A DNA stretch of 64,000 nt from Malonomonas sp036526255 (GCA_036526255.1 DATCYW010000017.1:10167-74166), one strand, 5' to 3'. Counted from the first letter of the stretch, positions 1-8,543 are shown. Notes: generated by a model from the letters alone, not told the origin. Program-made: numbers and translations.

Positions 1-765
1 GAAGCACCACAGGCGGGCAACTGCTACAAGCTGGTGGTGTTTGTCCCGCAGGGGCATGAGCTCGAGGTACTGGACGCCATTTTTGCCGCAGGTGGCGGCC
101 AGGTTGGTGCTTACGACCGTTGCTCCTTCCGCAGCGTCGGAACCGGCAGCTTTCGTGGTAATGAGACAACCAGTCCGTTTATCGGCCAGCCGGGCGCCAG
201 CGAGGAAACTCAGGAGTTGCGGCTGGAAACCATCGTCCCCGGCGATCTGCTGCAGAAGGTCGTTGCCCGGATGATCAAAGCGCACCCCTACGAAGAGGTT
301 GCCTACGATCTGATTCCGCTGGCTAACCGGCGCAGCGATGTCGGTTTGGGGCGCATCGGCAGACTTGAGCAGCCGCTCAGTCTGCAGGATTTTGCCGAAC
401 AGGTGCGCCAACAGCTGCAGGTGCCGGCGTTACGAATGGTCGGCGAGCCGCAGCGACAGATCAGCAAGGTCGCAGTCTGCGGAGGCAGTGGCGCTTCCCT
501 GATTGGCGATGCTCTGCGCCAGGGGGCCGATTGTCTGGTCACTGGCGATGTGAAATATCACGATGCCCAGCGCGCCCGCTCCGAGGGGCTGGCGTTGATC
601 GATGCCGGGCACTTTGCAACAGAACATTTAATGGTGACAGAGCTTTCTGCCCGTTTGCAGAAAGCTGCCGATGCGCGGCAGTTACCGGTCGAGTTTATCG
701 AGATGACAGCAGAGCAGGACCCGTTTACAACGGTCTGCTTCAGTCACAAACCCAGCCAGAAATGA
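1..765 (+). CDS. Nif3-like dinuclear metal-centre protein (YqfO type), 5' end outside window
   Basis: The reading frame is open from base 1, so the N-terminal part lies upstream; an in-frame GTG at 34 is internal, because family-like sequence (YKLVVFVPQGHE) already begins before it. The first ~100 visible residues look like the CutA/PII-like insert of YqfO proteins (AHPYEEVAYD near residue 95). The rest is the C-terminal half of the Nif3 fold, with GHFATEH supplying likely metal ligands. Family members are hexameric dimetal proteins, often labelled GTP cyclohydrolase I type 2, but their cellular role is uncertain. It ends 12 bases before the zinc-ribbon gene, so the two are probably cotranscribed. 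Family assignment is firm; function is not. Confidence 0.88.
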   Translation, partial: EAPQAGNCYKLVVFVPQGHELEVLDAIFAAGGGQVGAYDRCSFRSVGTGSFRGNETTSPFIGQPGASEETQELRLETIVPGDLLQKVVARMIKAHPYEEVAYDLIPLANRRSDVGLGRIGRLEQPLSLQDFAEQVRQQLQVPALRMVGEPQRQISKVAVCGGSGASLIGDALRQGADCLVTGDVKYHDAQRARSEGLALIDAGHFATEHLMVTELSARLQKAADARQLPVEFIEMTAEQDPFTTVCFSHKPSQK

Positions 766-777
766 TGGAGGCATAAC

Positions 778-1488
778 GTGCAAGACAAGATGAACCTGCT
801 GAGGGAACTTCAGGAGATCGATCAGGAAATCAGTACTATCGAGGAAACCCGTCAGGGCTATCAGGATGAATTGGCCGTTTTTGGCAGCGATGCTGCCCGG
901 GTGCAGGCGATGCTTGATGAGCTGAACGAGGAGTTGAGTGCTCTCCAGCAGGAGGAATCCCTGCTGCAGCAGCAGATGCTCAAGGAGCGCGACAACGTCG
1001 CCAAGGTTGAAAGCCGCCTGCCGGAGATTCAGACGCAGAAAGAGTATGTCGCAGTCCTTAAAGAGATCGACATGGCGAAAAAAGCCAACAAAGATCTGAA
1101 TGAGAAACTGCAGGCAAAACAGCTGGAGATTGCTGCTCTGCAACAGGACCAGCAGGAAAAAGAGCAGGAGCTGGGTGCTCTTACCGAAAAGGCTGAAGCC
1201 CGTGGTTCCGAGCTGACTGCGCTGATGAGTGAAAGCGAAACAGTTCTGGTGAAACGCAAGGAGACTCGCGCAGCGGTTGCCAAGGATGTGCCGGGCTCGA
1301 TACTGCGCCAATACCAGATGCTGTACAAGCGGCGCGGTGGCCTGGCTCTGGTGCTGGCCCGCAATGGCGCTTGTCTGGGCTGCAATATGCAGTTGCCGCC
1401 ACAACAGTACAACAGCCTGTTGCGGGTTGCCGATCTGCAATCCTGCCCGCATTGCAACCGTTTGCTGTACGTCGAGCGCGAAGTTTAA
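778..1488 (+). CDS. C4-type zinc-ribbon coiled-coil protein (DUF164/CT398 family)
   Basis: A 236-residue protein starting at GTG, with a ggagg sequence just upstream. About 180 residues are Glu/Gln/Leu/Lys-rich heptads expected to form a long antiparallel coiled coil. The C-terminus has a zinc ribbon: CLGC, then CPHC about 25 residues later. Proteins of this build are structural or nucleic-acid-associated with no settled function. Its stop lies only about 10 bases before the 5' end of rnpB, so the RNA may be processed from this transcript or have a promoter inside this gene. Confidence 0.85.
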   Translation: MQDKMNLLRELQEIDQEISTIEETRQGYQDELAVFGSDAARVQAMLDELNEELSALQQEESLLQQQMLKERDNVAKVESRLPEIQTQKEYVAVLKEIDMAKKANKDLNEKLQAKQLEIAALQQDQQEKEQELGALTEKAEARGSELTALMSESETVLVKRKETRAAVAKDVPGSILRQYQMLYKRRGGLALVLARNGACLGCNMQLPPQQYNSLLRVADLQSCPHCNRLLYVEREV

Positions 1489-1498
1489 AGAGAACGCT

Positions 1499-1899
1499 GG
1501 TCAAAGAAGGACAGGTGATCGCCGGTCCACCGGCTTCGTGCCAAGGTGGACGGGAGGAAAGTCCGGGCTCCGCAGGACAGGATGGTCCCTAACGGGGACC
1601 GGGGGTGACCCCAGGGAAAGTGCCACAGAGAGAAGACCGCCCGTCGCTGCCTTTGGTAGCAGCGGGTAAGGGTGAAAGGGTGAGGTAAGAGCTCACCAGT
1701 TCCGGCGGTGACGTTGGAAGCTCGGTAAACCCCATCCGGAGCAAGACCGAATAGGGGAACGTTTGAGGACGGTCCGTCCGAAGTTCCCGGGTCTGGTTGC
1801 TTGAGGCCGTTGGCAACAGCGGTCCTAGATGAATGATCATCGCCCCGCAGCGGGTAACTTCTGCGGGGAACAAAACCCGGCTTACGGACTTCTTTGGCC
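1499..1899 (+). ncRNA. rnpB: RNase P RNA, bacterial class A
   Basis: This is the catalytic RNA of ribonuclease P, which matures tRNA 5' ends. Visible hallmarks are the conserved 5' core GGAGGAAAGTCCGGGCTCC at about 1553, the AAACCCCATCCGGAGCAAG block at about 1727, and the terminal CCCGGCTTA near 1876. The P1 helix is formed by ggtcaaagaag (1499-1509) and cttctttggcc (1889-1899), which fix both ends to within a few bases. No protein frame across it is convincing. An intrinsic terminator follows at 1909. Confidence 0.97.
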
Positions 1900-1908
1900 A
1901 TTTTTTTC

Positions 1909-1945
1909 CGGCAGTACGACTTGTAGTCGTACTGCCGTATTTTTG
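1909..1945 (+). terminator. Intrinsic terminator of rnpB
   Basis: A perfect 12-bp stem (cggcagtacgac / gtcgtactgccg) with a 5-base loop is followed by tattttt. It lies 9 bases after the rnpB P1 helix and only 7 bases before the next start codon, so the downstream gene needs read-through or a promoter in this area. Confidence 0.85.
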
Positions 1946-1951
1946 AGAGCT

Positions 1952-2497
1952 ATGACCCTTTTGCAGCAGAGCAGGATCGAACGCTGGCAGTCGCTTCTTC
2001 AGCAGGTTGAAGTAGCCTACCGTGCGCTTGACAAGGACGAAAAGGCTTGGATCCGCCGGCAGTTGTTACAGATCGAATCTCTGCAACTGCAGCTTGAACA
2101 GCTGTTTCTGCAAGGGGGCGGCGCCAAGGCCTGCAGCGGCTGTCAGGGGGACTGCTGCGCCAAGGGGCATAATCACCTGACCCTGGCCAACCTGCTCAGT
2201 TATCTGCAGGAGCAGCAGCGGCCACCGCTTGCGGATTTTTCCCGTACCTGCCCTTTTCTTGCCGAACAGGGCTGTCAGTTGCCGGTGGCCAGTCGCCCCT
2301 ACAACTGTGTCAGCTTCGTTTGTGATATAATCGAGAACGCTTTGTCCGCTGCGGAGCAGGCCGAATTTTATCGTCTCGAAGGCTTGCTGCGCAGCTGTTA
2401 TCTGGAATTCGCCGCGCGCTACCGCGGCGCCGGCATGACCGGGCTGTTGTTGCAGCAGGAGCAGTTGTCCGCCAGCGCGTTTTTAGAGAAGAAGTAG
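1952..2497 (+). CDS. YkgJ-like cysteine-cluster protein
   Basis: 181 residues from the ATG at 1952. The open frame runs further upstream, but that part lies inside rnpB and is discarded. The start is preceded only by a weak gaga motif. A cluster CSGCQGDCC is followed by CPF, GCQLP and PYNCVSFVCD, the cysteine layout of YkgJ/UPF0153-type proteins, which are presumed to bind zinc or an iron-sulfur cluster. The N-terminal ~65 residues are Gln/Leu-rich and helical. No partner is known. It precedes the LOG-family gene on the same strand. Confidence 0.7.
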   Translation: MTLLQQSRIERWQSLLQQVEVAYRALDKDEKAWIRRQLLQIESLQLQLEQLFLQGGGAKACSGCQGDCCAKGHNHLTLANLLSYLQEQQRPPLADFSRTCPFLAEQGCQLPVASRPYNCVSFVCDIIENALSAAEQAEFYRLEGLLRSCYLEFAARYRGAGMTGLLLQQEQLSASAFLEKK

Positions 2498-2545
2498 CAT
2501 TTGTCGATTGTTGCCACGGTTTGATGACAGGAGCTTGTACTGACT

Positions 2546-3574
2546 ATGAAATTGAATTTTGATCGGACCAACGGGGAGATCGACGTGCTGATTGATGACC
2601 TGATGCAGCGCGCCCAGGTGCACCACCCGGAGATGATCCGCCAGATGATTCTCGGTGCCTTGAAATCCGGTCAGGAGAATGATTACCTGGCCGATCAGAA
2701 GCTGATGCGCACGACCATGAAAGAGATGCGCTTCACCAACAAGGTGTTTGCCCCCTATCGCGGCCGTAAGAAGGTCAGTATCTTCGGTAGCGCCCGCACC
2801 CTGCCAAGCGAGCCGATTTATCAGAAGTGTGTCCGCTTTGCCAAGCTGCTGGTCGAGCACAACTACATGGTGATCACCGGCGGTGGACCGGGGATCATGC
2901 AGGCCGGTAACGAAGGCGCCGGGGCGGCCAACTCCTTTGCCGTCAATATCCAGCTGCCGTTTGAGCAAAGCACCAATCCGGTGATGAGGGACAGCGACAA
3001 GGTCGTCAACTATAAATACTTCTTCAACCGCAAGGTTGCCTTTCTCAAGGAAGCCGATGCCGTGGTGCTGTTTCCCGGTGGTTTCGGCACCCTGGACGAA
3101 GGGATGGAGGTCATGACGCTGGTGCAGACCGGCAAAAATCCACCGATCCCGCTGATCATGATCGATGACGACAACGGCGGCTACTGGGACATGTTCTTCA
3201 ACTTCACCCGTGACGCGCTGCTCAAGCGTGGCCTGATCAGCGGCGAGGATTTTGCCCTGTTCACCATCACCAAAAGCCCTGAAGAAGCGGTGCAGTACAT
3301 CAATGATTTCTACCGCAATTACCACTCGCTGCGCTTTGTTGATGGCAAACTGGTGATCCGGCTCAACAAGGCGTTGGATGAAGAGCAACTGCAGACTCTG
3401 AACACTGAATTCGGTGAGATTCTCGCGCCCGGCGGCAGCATGCGGCTGAGCAAGGCCTTGCCGAAGGAAGCCGACCAGCCCGACCTGCTGCACCTGCCGC
3501 GTTTGACGATGGAATTCAATCGCCGCAGCTACGGACTGCTCAAAGCGTTCATCCGCCGGATAAACTCTTTTTAA
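2546..3574 (+). CDS. LOG-family Rossmann-fold protein (possible nucleotide 5'-monophosphate phosphoribohydrolase)
   Basis: 342 residues. It carries the LOG/TIGR00730 signature: GSAR near residue 80, TGGGPGIMQAGNEGA near 110, and PGGFGTLDE near 180, the loop that binds the ribose-phosphate and holds the catalytic Glu. Family enzymes such as LonelyGuy and PpnN cleave the N-glycosidic bond of nucleoside monophosphates. It is longer than plant LOG (~220 residues), with extra N- and C-terminal segments like the PpnN class. Start is ATG at 2546 with aggag about 14 bases upstream. It sits 12 bases before the ATP-grasp-like gene and is probably cotranscribed with it. Confidence 0.85.
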   Translation: MKLNFDRTNGEIDVLIDDLMQRAQVHHPEMIRQMILGALKSGQENDYLADQKLMRTTMKEMRFTNKVFAPYRGRKKVSIFGSARTLPSEPIYQKCVRFAKLLVEHNYMVITGGGPGIMQAGNEGAGAANSFAVNIQLPFEQSTNPVMRDSDKVVNYKYFFNRKVAFLKEADAVVLFPGGFGTLDEGMEVMTLVQTGKNPPIPLIMIDDDNGGYWDMFFNFTRDALLKRGLISGEDFALFTITKSPEEAVQYINDFYRNYHSLRFVDGKLVIRLNKALDEEQLQTLNTEFGEILAPGGSMRLSKALPKEADQPDLLHLPRLTMEFNRRSYGLLKAFIRRINSF

Positions 3575-3586
3575 GTAAGGCCGAAA

Positions 3587-4702
3587 ATGCCGCCGTTGCA
3601 AAAACTTCCGATCAGTGAACTGCCCGCGCTGCTGCCTGAAAATGATCTGCTGCAGATGTTGCAGCTGATCCGCCAGCTCTATCGCCTGAGTCGGCAGAGC
3701 AACTACCGCCAGCAGGTGTTTCCGCAATTACCCGAAATCGCGCGCTTTGACCCCGGTCATGACGCCCTGATGATGGGCTACGATTTTCACCTGACCGAGG
3801 CGGGGCCGCGGTTGATTGAAGTGAATACCAACGCTGGCGGCGGCTATATTGCCTGGCTGAGCGAGGCGCAGAGCCACGCAGAGTATCCGACCCGGTTGTC
3901 GCCGCGGTTGCAGCAGCGCCTGTTCGGCAGTTTTACCCAGGAATGGCACAGTTTCTCCGCCGGTCAGCGGCCGTTGCGACGGGTTGTTATCATGGATGAC
4001 GACCCCAGCGACCAACCGCTCTATCCGGAAATCGTCGCTTGCCGCGACTGGTTGCTGGAGCAGGGGCTGGAGGTCGAGATTGTCACGCCTGAACAGCTGC
4101 AGGCCGATGCCACTGGCGTGACGGTTGCCGGTCAGCCGGTCGACCTGATCTACAATCGCCATTGCGACTTTTTTCTTGAAGAACCACAACTGGCCGATAT
4201 CAGAATCGCCTATCTGGCCGGCAAGGTCTGCCTGTCCCCCAACCCTTTCGCCTATGGCCTGCTGGCCGACAAACGGCGGATGATCCTCTGGTCGGATGAC
4301 GCTGCTTTAACGGCGCTGGGGGTAAGCGAAAAAGTGCGCCGCCTGCTGACCACTGTCGTGCCGCGCAGCCGGTTGCTGTCAGAATGTGATCCCGATCAGG
4401 TCTGGGAAGAGCGCAAGGGGTTGGTGTTCAAGCCGGTCACCCGTTTCGGCAGCCGTGGTGTGCTGATGGGCAAGGGGATCAGCCGCAAGCGTTTTGCCGA
4501 ACAGGAGGCGGAAACGACGCTGGTGCAGGATCTGGTGCCTCCGTCGGTCGAAACCGCTCAGGACGGGCAGGGGTACAAGGTCGATATCCGCCTGTTTGTC
4601 TATCGGAATCATCTGCTGGGGATCGGTGCGCGTCTTTATCAGGGGCAGGTGACCAACCTGCGCACCGAAGGTGGCGGCTTCGCGCCGGTGCGTCTGGTCT
4701 GA
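3587..4702 (+). CDS. ATP-grasp-like protein of unknown substrate
   Basis: 371 residues. Near residues 78-86 is EVNTNAGGG, a typical ATP-grasp metal-ligand motif, but N-terminal. Residues 281-296 (FKPVTRFGSRGVLMGK) look like the ATP-grasp lysine and glycine-rich loop, and KVDIRLFVY follows at 331. A metal-ligand motif ahead of the ATP loop suggests a circularly permuted ATP-grasp fold, as in glutathionylspermidine synthase-like proteins. The expected chemistry is ATP-driven carboxylate-amine ligation; the substrate cannot be read from the sequence. Last gene of its operon; a terminator follows at once. Confidence 0.6.
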   Translation: MPPLQKLPISELPALLPENDLLQMLQLIRQLYRLSRQSNYRQQVFPQLPEIARFDPGHDALMMGYDFHLTEAGPRLIEVNTNAGGGYIAWLSEAQSHAEYPTRLSPRLQQRLFGSFTQEWHSFSAGQRPLRRVVIMDDDPSDQPLYPEIVACRDWLLEQGLEVEIVTPEQLQADATGVTVAGQPVDLIYNRHCDFFLEEPQLADIRIAYLAGKVCLSPNPFAYGLLADKRRMILWSDDAALTALGVSEKVRRLLTTVVPRSRLLSECDPDQVWEERKGLVFKPVTRFGSRGVLMGKGISRKRFAEQEAETTLVQDLVPPSVETAQDGQGYKVDIRLFVYRNHLLGIGARLYQGQVTNLRTEGGGFAPVRLV

Positions 4703-4710
4703 TTTCTAAA

Positions 4711-4744
4711 CAAAAAAGCCGCCCTTTCGAGGCGGCTTTTTTTC
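4711..4744. terminator. Bidirectional intrinsic terminator
   Basis: aaaaagccgcc / ggcggcttttttt with a 7-base loop, flanked by A and T runs. It lies between the convergent ATP-grasp-like gene and SH3-protein gene and can serve both. Confidence 0.9.
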
Positions 4745-4746
4745 AT

Positions 4747-5181
4747 TCAATATCCCCAGGTCAGATTCTGCCAGACCCAGCCGGTTTTTCCTTGTGAACT
4801 GACAATTTCCAGCCACTCCCCCTGCTTGTTCAGGACGCGGAAGCTGTCCCCCTGCATTGCTTTAAAGACGATGGCATGCTCGGTACCCGGGCCGCTGCGG
4901 ATATTGCAAACATCCGCGGTAATGACCAAGCTCGCCCCTGAGCCGACCAGCGAGCGATGGATGTAGCCGACCTGGCCGCGATGGTCCTTGACTTTATAAT
5001 ACTCCGCAGATTTTTCCAGCACTTCAAGTGGCGCGAAGCGGGGCAGTTCGGCCAGGACTTTGGTGCGGGCCACATACGGCTGGGCACGCAGTTCGGCAGG
5101 CTGATGAATGACGCTGAGCATCTCCGCCGTGACCGGTGTGGTCATCAGCAAGAACAGGGATAGAAACAAAAACCTTTTCAT
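4747..5181 (-). CDS. Secreted SH3-domain protein
   Basis: 144 residues from the ATG at 5181, chosen because ggaggcaac lies directly upstream; a longer frame to 5226 lacks a ribosome site. A Sec signal peptide (MKRFLFLSLFLLMTTPVTA) is followed by two bacterial SH3 repeats. The first is around residues 22-75 (AELRAQPYV..YYKVKDHRGQVGYIH). The second, around 85-143, holds CNIRSGPG and GKTGWVWQ. Such domains bind cell-wall peptides, so a periplasmic or envelope role is likely. No enzymatic domain is present. Confidence 0.8.
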   Translation of the reverse strand: MKRFLFLSLFLLMTTPVTAEMLSVIHQPAELRAQPYVARTKVLAELPRFAPLEVLEKSAEYYKVKDHRGQVGYIHRSLVGSGASLVITADVCNIRSGPGTEHAIVFKAMQGDSFRVLNKQGEWLEIVSSQGKTGWVWQNLTWGY

Positions 5182-5314
5182 GTTGCCTCCTTTGATAAGA
5201 AAAACCTGCAATTCAAGCGGACACATTAGAGCAATTCAGCGGCTGACTGTCAAGCGCCCCGCAGCCTGTCAGTAATGGCCGTTCTGCGGGTTTGTGCTGC
5301 TGCTTCAGCGGCGG

Positions 5315-5671
5315 TCAGCCGCCGGCCTTTTTAACCTTCCAACCCAGATTCAGCAACTCCTGCAGCAACAGGTCGCGGTGGTCCCCCTGGATTTCAATCA
5401 CCCCGTCCTTGATGGTGCCGCCAGTGCCACAGCGTTGTTTGAGGCTTTTGGCCAGCTGCTTCAGTTCGTCGCCCGCCAGCGGGACACCGCTGATCAGAGT
5501 CACACCTTTCCCCTTGCGCCCCTTGGTTTGACGCTGGATGCGTATCGTCCCATCCCCTTTAGGCGGGGACGCTTGTCGTTTGCAGCTGCATTTGTCGGTC
5601 GCCTGACGACATTCCGGACAGATTCTGCCCTGCTCTGATGAGTAGACCAGGCGGCTGTTGTCTTGTGGCAT
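5315..5671 (-). CDS. yciH: SUI1/YciH-family translation initiation factor homologue
   Basis: 118 residues starting at the ATG at 5671 behind aagggaaac. After a short Cys-containing N-terminal segment (CPEC, CSC) comes the SUI1 fold: KGRKGKGVTLISG, then KRCGTGGTIKDGVIEIQGDHRD, the conserved eIF1/YciH core. Bacterial YciH binds the 30S subunit and has been linked to start-site fidelity, but is not essential. A short GC-rich inverted repeat overlaps the stop codon (about 5307-5325). It lies 21 bases after the diguanylate cyclase gene. Confidence 0.85.
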   Translation of the reverse strand: MPQDNSRLVYSSEQGRICPECRQATDKCSCKRQASPPKGDGTIRIQRQTKGRKGKGVTLISGVPLAGDELKQLAKSLKQRCGTGGTIKDGVIEIQGDHRDLLLQELLNLGWKVKKAGG

Positions 5672-5692
5672 GTTTCCCTTCCTTTGCATGTT

Positions 5693-7645
5693 TTAAATGT
5701 TTTCCTGCAACAGTTCCTGGGCGGTACTGGCCATGTCAGTCGTGTAAAACTGGTAATTGTTACGCCCCAGCTGCTTGGCCTGATACATGGCACTGTCGGC
5801 GCTCTTGAGCAGCTCTTCGACACTGTGACCATCCTTCGGGTAGATGCTGATGCCGATGCTCGTGGTGATGTAAAGCGAGTTGGGGCACAGGTCGATCGAC
5901 CGGGACAGCTGCTGCAGAATCTTTTTTGCCAGCGTGGTGATCTGACCAAGGTCATCGGCCTTCTCGATCATCACCATGAACTCGTCCCCGCCGAACCTGG
6001 CGATGGTGTCGCTTTGCCGGCAACAGTCGTTCAGACGCGTAGCAACCTCCTGCAGCAGTTTGTCACCGCAGCTGTGCCCGAGTGAATCATTGATGTTTTT
6101 AAACCGGTCCAGATCGAGAAAGAACAGCGCAATCTGCGTGCCGTTGCGCATGGCTTTAGCCAACGCATGTTCCAGTCGATCATTGAACAGTAGCCGGTTG
6201 GCCAGACCTGTTAGTGGATCATGATGGGCGAGAAAATTCAGCCGTTGTTGATTGTCACGCAACATCTGTTCGTTTTCTGACAGCGCTGCGTTGGCGCGAT
6301 GCAGCTCCATGGTTCTTTGTCTGACCCGTTCTTCGAGGTGTTGCTTGGCATCTCTGATTTCAGCAAAGGTCAGTTGCAGCGAGCCGGCCATCGCCGCTGC
6401 GTTCTGATTCAGTTCGTTAATTTCTTTGATGCGGGTTTTCGGCCATTCCAGCGGTGCCGCTTCGTCCTGCAATTTCTCCGGCAGCCCACAGGTCAGCTGC
6501 GACAATGCACTTAAGGGGGCTGAGATTCTGCGGCTGACCCAACTGGCGAGCAGCAGGGCCGGATAAGTCAGCAGGGTCAGCAGGCAGAATATGCGGATAG
6601 CCGACCAGCGCAGCTCTTTGATAAATGGCTTGACCGGTTTTTCCACTACCAGCTGCCAGCCTAGCAGCTGGTCAATTTCGATCACCTTGAGGTAGGACGA
6701 CAGCCGCCAGCGCCCGGCAATCGGCATGAACAAGCGGGTCGCATGGGGAAGACGGTGAATTGCCCCGCCGGGGATTGCTGTGATGTCGGCATTCAACCCC
6801 GGATTGAATCGGGCTCCCTGTTTATACTGAGGTTTGTTGCTGACCAGTATCCGGCCCTGGTTCAGCAGGGTCAGGTTCCAGATCCCTTGTTCGGTCTCTT
6901 TGCCACTCAAGTGTTTATTCAAGTGGTTCAGGAACTCCGTGAGATTGGTCGCTATGTCGGTAGAGGGTTCTGGCTGGCCGGTGATCGACAGGGCTTTGTC
7001 GGTCAGTTCTTGGCTGATCCTAGCTTCCATCTGGCTGATTGAGCCCTGCAGATGGCCGATTAGCATGACGACTGCCGGAACCATCAGAAAACCGAGCAGC
7101 AGGCTGAACAGCTGTTGTGAGAGTGAAAAAGATTGCTCTTCTGTTTCGTTCAGCAACCACTGGCGCAGCGGCAGCAGCTGAAACAGCAGACAGGCCAAGG
7201 TGGCGTTGGTGATGCCGTTGACAAAGTTTTTCGCCGAAATCAGCAGGCCGACCTCGGCTTCGGCTCCGAGCAGATAAAAGCTCAACGCGACCAGTGGCGC
7301 GCCAATCAAGATCCAGTAGGTTGCGACCGCCGCGATCAGGTTGTCGCGTTTGCGCCGCTGGCAGAGCCAGAGAACAAAGACCAGCTCAAAAACGTACCAG
7401 ATGACCGCATAGGGGTGGCCAACAGACAGCGGCACCACCAACGCGCTGGCCACGGCAGAAACTGCGGCCCAGGTGGTACCGTAAAGACGTAATATCAGGT
7501 AAGTGAAAATGCTGGCTGGCAGGTAGATCAGCACCAGCGGGACGGTGATCGGAAACAGGTTGGAAAGGACCGCTGCGGTCAGTAGGCACAGCAGCGACAG
7601 TCTGGCACGGATTGACAAGTCTCTGAATGCAGTACTTGGGAACAT
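5693..7645 (-). CDS. Membrane diguanylate cyclase (GGDEF)
   Basis: 650 residues. About six hydrophobic helices occupy residues 10-165 (MASE-like sensor). Then come a further membrane helix near 180, an extracytoplasmic region of about 150 residues, another membrane helix near 360, a HAMP-like linker, a coiled coil (~440-475) and a C-terminal GGDEF domain. RFGGDEF is intact, and RQSD sits five residues ahead of GGDEF, matching the RxxD product-inhibition site. It should make cyclic di-GMP at the inner membrane. There is no EAL domain. The input signal is unknown. The start lacks a strong ribosome site. Confidence 0.88.
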   Translation of the reverse strand: MFPSTAFRDLSIRARLSLLCLLTAAVLSNLFPITVPLVLIYLPASIFTYLILRLYGTTWAAVSAVASALVVPLSVGHPYAVIWYVFELVFVLWLCQRRKRDNLIAAVATYWILIGAPLVALSFYLLGAEAEVGLLISAKNFVNGITNATLACLLFQLLPLRQWLLNETEEQSFSLSQQLFSLLLGFLMVPAVVMLIGHLQGSISQMEARISQELTDKALSITGQPEPSTDIATNLTEFLNHLNKHLSGKETEQGIWNLTLLNQGRILVSNKPQYKQGARFNPGLNADITAIPGGAIHRLPHATRLFMPIAGRWRLSSYLKVIEIDQLLGWQLVVEKPVKPFIKELRWSAIRIFCLLTLLTYPALLLASWVSRRISAPLSALSQLTCGLPEKLQDEAAPLEWPKTRIKEINELNQNAAAMAGSLQLTFAEIRDAKQHLEERVRQRTMELHRANAALSENEQMLRDNQQRLNFLAHHDPLTGLANRLLFNDRLEHALAKAMRNGTQIALFFLDLDRFKNINDSLGHSCGDKLLQEVATRLNDCCRQSDTIARFGGDEFMVMIEKADDLGQITTLAKKILQQLSRSIDLCPNSLYITTSIGISIYPKDGHSVEELLKSADSAMYQAKQLGRNNYQFYTTDMASTAQELLQENI

Positions 7646-7789
7646 ATTCAGTCCGTTAGATAGAGATCAACTGTGCAATCTAGCGGAAAATGAGAAATTA
7701 TTCCAGATAAGATTCTCGGCTGTTTGGGTGGAAATCTAAATAGGGCAGGCCGCTGATAGCGGATGTTGGCTTAAAGCAGCAGTTCGAGG

Positions 7790-7987
7790 TCAAAGGGTTT
7801 TACGAAACTGGCACTCAACGCAGATCTGTTTCAACTCGTAGAGTCCCGATTGCGGGTTATGCACCGTGGCGACAGTCAGGTGTTTTCTGCAGCTGATCTT
7901 GTAGCATTCCGCGCAGGCCTGCCCTTCGCCAAGCGTCGAGCTGTAACCGCAGATATGACAGAGCCAGGCCGAGTGTTCCTCAGACAT
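7790..7987 (-). CDS. Small two-zinc (FYVE/RING-spaced) cysteine-rich protein
   Basis: 65 residues. The metal-ligand pattern is C10-x2-C13, C25-x2-C28, C33-x2-H36, C56-x2-C59: eight ligands in four pairs with FYVE/RING-like cross-brace spacing. It starts 19 bases after the xpt stop, with gggg near the start, and is the last gene of the nucleoside transporter/xpt operon. I do not recognise a named family; zinc binding is inferred from spacing, and no function is assigned. Confidence 0.7.
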   Translation of the reverse strand: MSEEHSAWLCHICGYSSTLGEGQACAECYKISCRKHLTVATVHNPQSGLYELKQICVECQFRKTL

Positions 7988-8006
7988 CCGTTTGCCGTCC
8001 CCTTTT

Positions 8007-8543
8007 TTAGCCGGTTGCCCGCTGCAACTCTTCCAGCGTCAGAATCGCGTCGATATCCCGCCGGGCCGATTTGTTGATAATTACCGCCGCGCCCACCAGC
8101 ATGGCGTGGGCCTGCGCAACAATCTCTTCAATCGCCTTGAGGGTTGACCCTTTGGCGAAGAAGTCATCGATAAACAGCACCCGCTCCTGCGCACCGAGAA
8201 CCTCTTTAGACACATAGAGGGTGGTCGATTCCTGCTTGGTGAACGAATAGCTGGCCGCCGCATAGTGCTCGCCCATGGTCAGCGGCCGCTTCTTTTTCGC
8301 ATAAACAAAAGAAACCCCGAGCCGTCCGGCGACCGCCTGCGCGAGCATGATGCCGCTGGTTTCAGCGGTCAATATTTTATCGATTGCCTTGGCGACGAAG
8401 CGTTCGGCGATGTCGTCGGCCAGCAGGTCGATTAACTGCGGATCGACCATGTGGTTGAGAAAGCGATCGACCGTGATGACCTCTCCGGCGATTTTTCCGT
8501 CGCGCTTGATTCTTTCCAGCAGGGTTCTGGCAGCGATGTTCAT
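8007..8543 (-). CDS. xpt: Xanthine phosphoribosyltransferase
   Basis: 178 residues from the ATG at 8543, with a gggaggat ribosome site. The upstream extension of the frame is antisense-like and rejected. The sequence follows Bacillus Xpt closely in layout: FLNHMVDPQL near residue 30, TAETSGIMLAQ near 65, ASYSFTKQES near 100, and the PRPP-binding loop VLFIDDFFAKGSTL near 125. It converts xanthine plus PRPP to XMP. Its start overlaps the permease stop (ATGA), so translation is coupled to uptake genes. This points to salvage of imported purines. Confidence 0.9.
   Translation of the reverse strand: MNIAARTLLERIKRDGKIAGEVITVDRFLNHMVDPQLIDLLADDIAERFVAKAIDKILTAETSGIMLAQAVAGRLGVSFVYAKKKRPLTMGEHYAAASYSFTKQESTTLYVSKEVLGAQERVLFIDDFFAKGSTLKAIEEIVAQAHAMLVGAAVIINKSARRDIDAILTLEELQRATG

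Noticed and set aside
1485..1901. ORFs on both strands across rnpB
   Set aside because: The region is RNase P RNA by conserved core motifs and P1 pairing; the ORFs have no ribosome site or domain.
2483..3727. 414-codon minus strand ORF opposite the LOG-family gene
   Set aside because: Shadow of a well-supported gene, with no family features.
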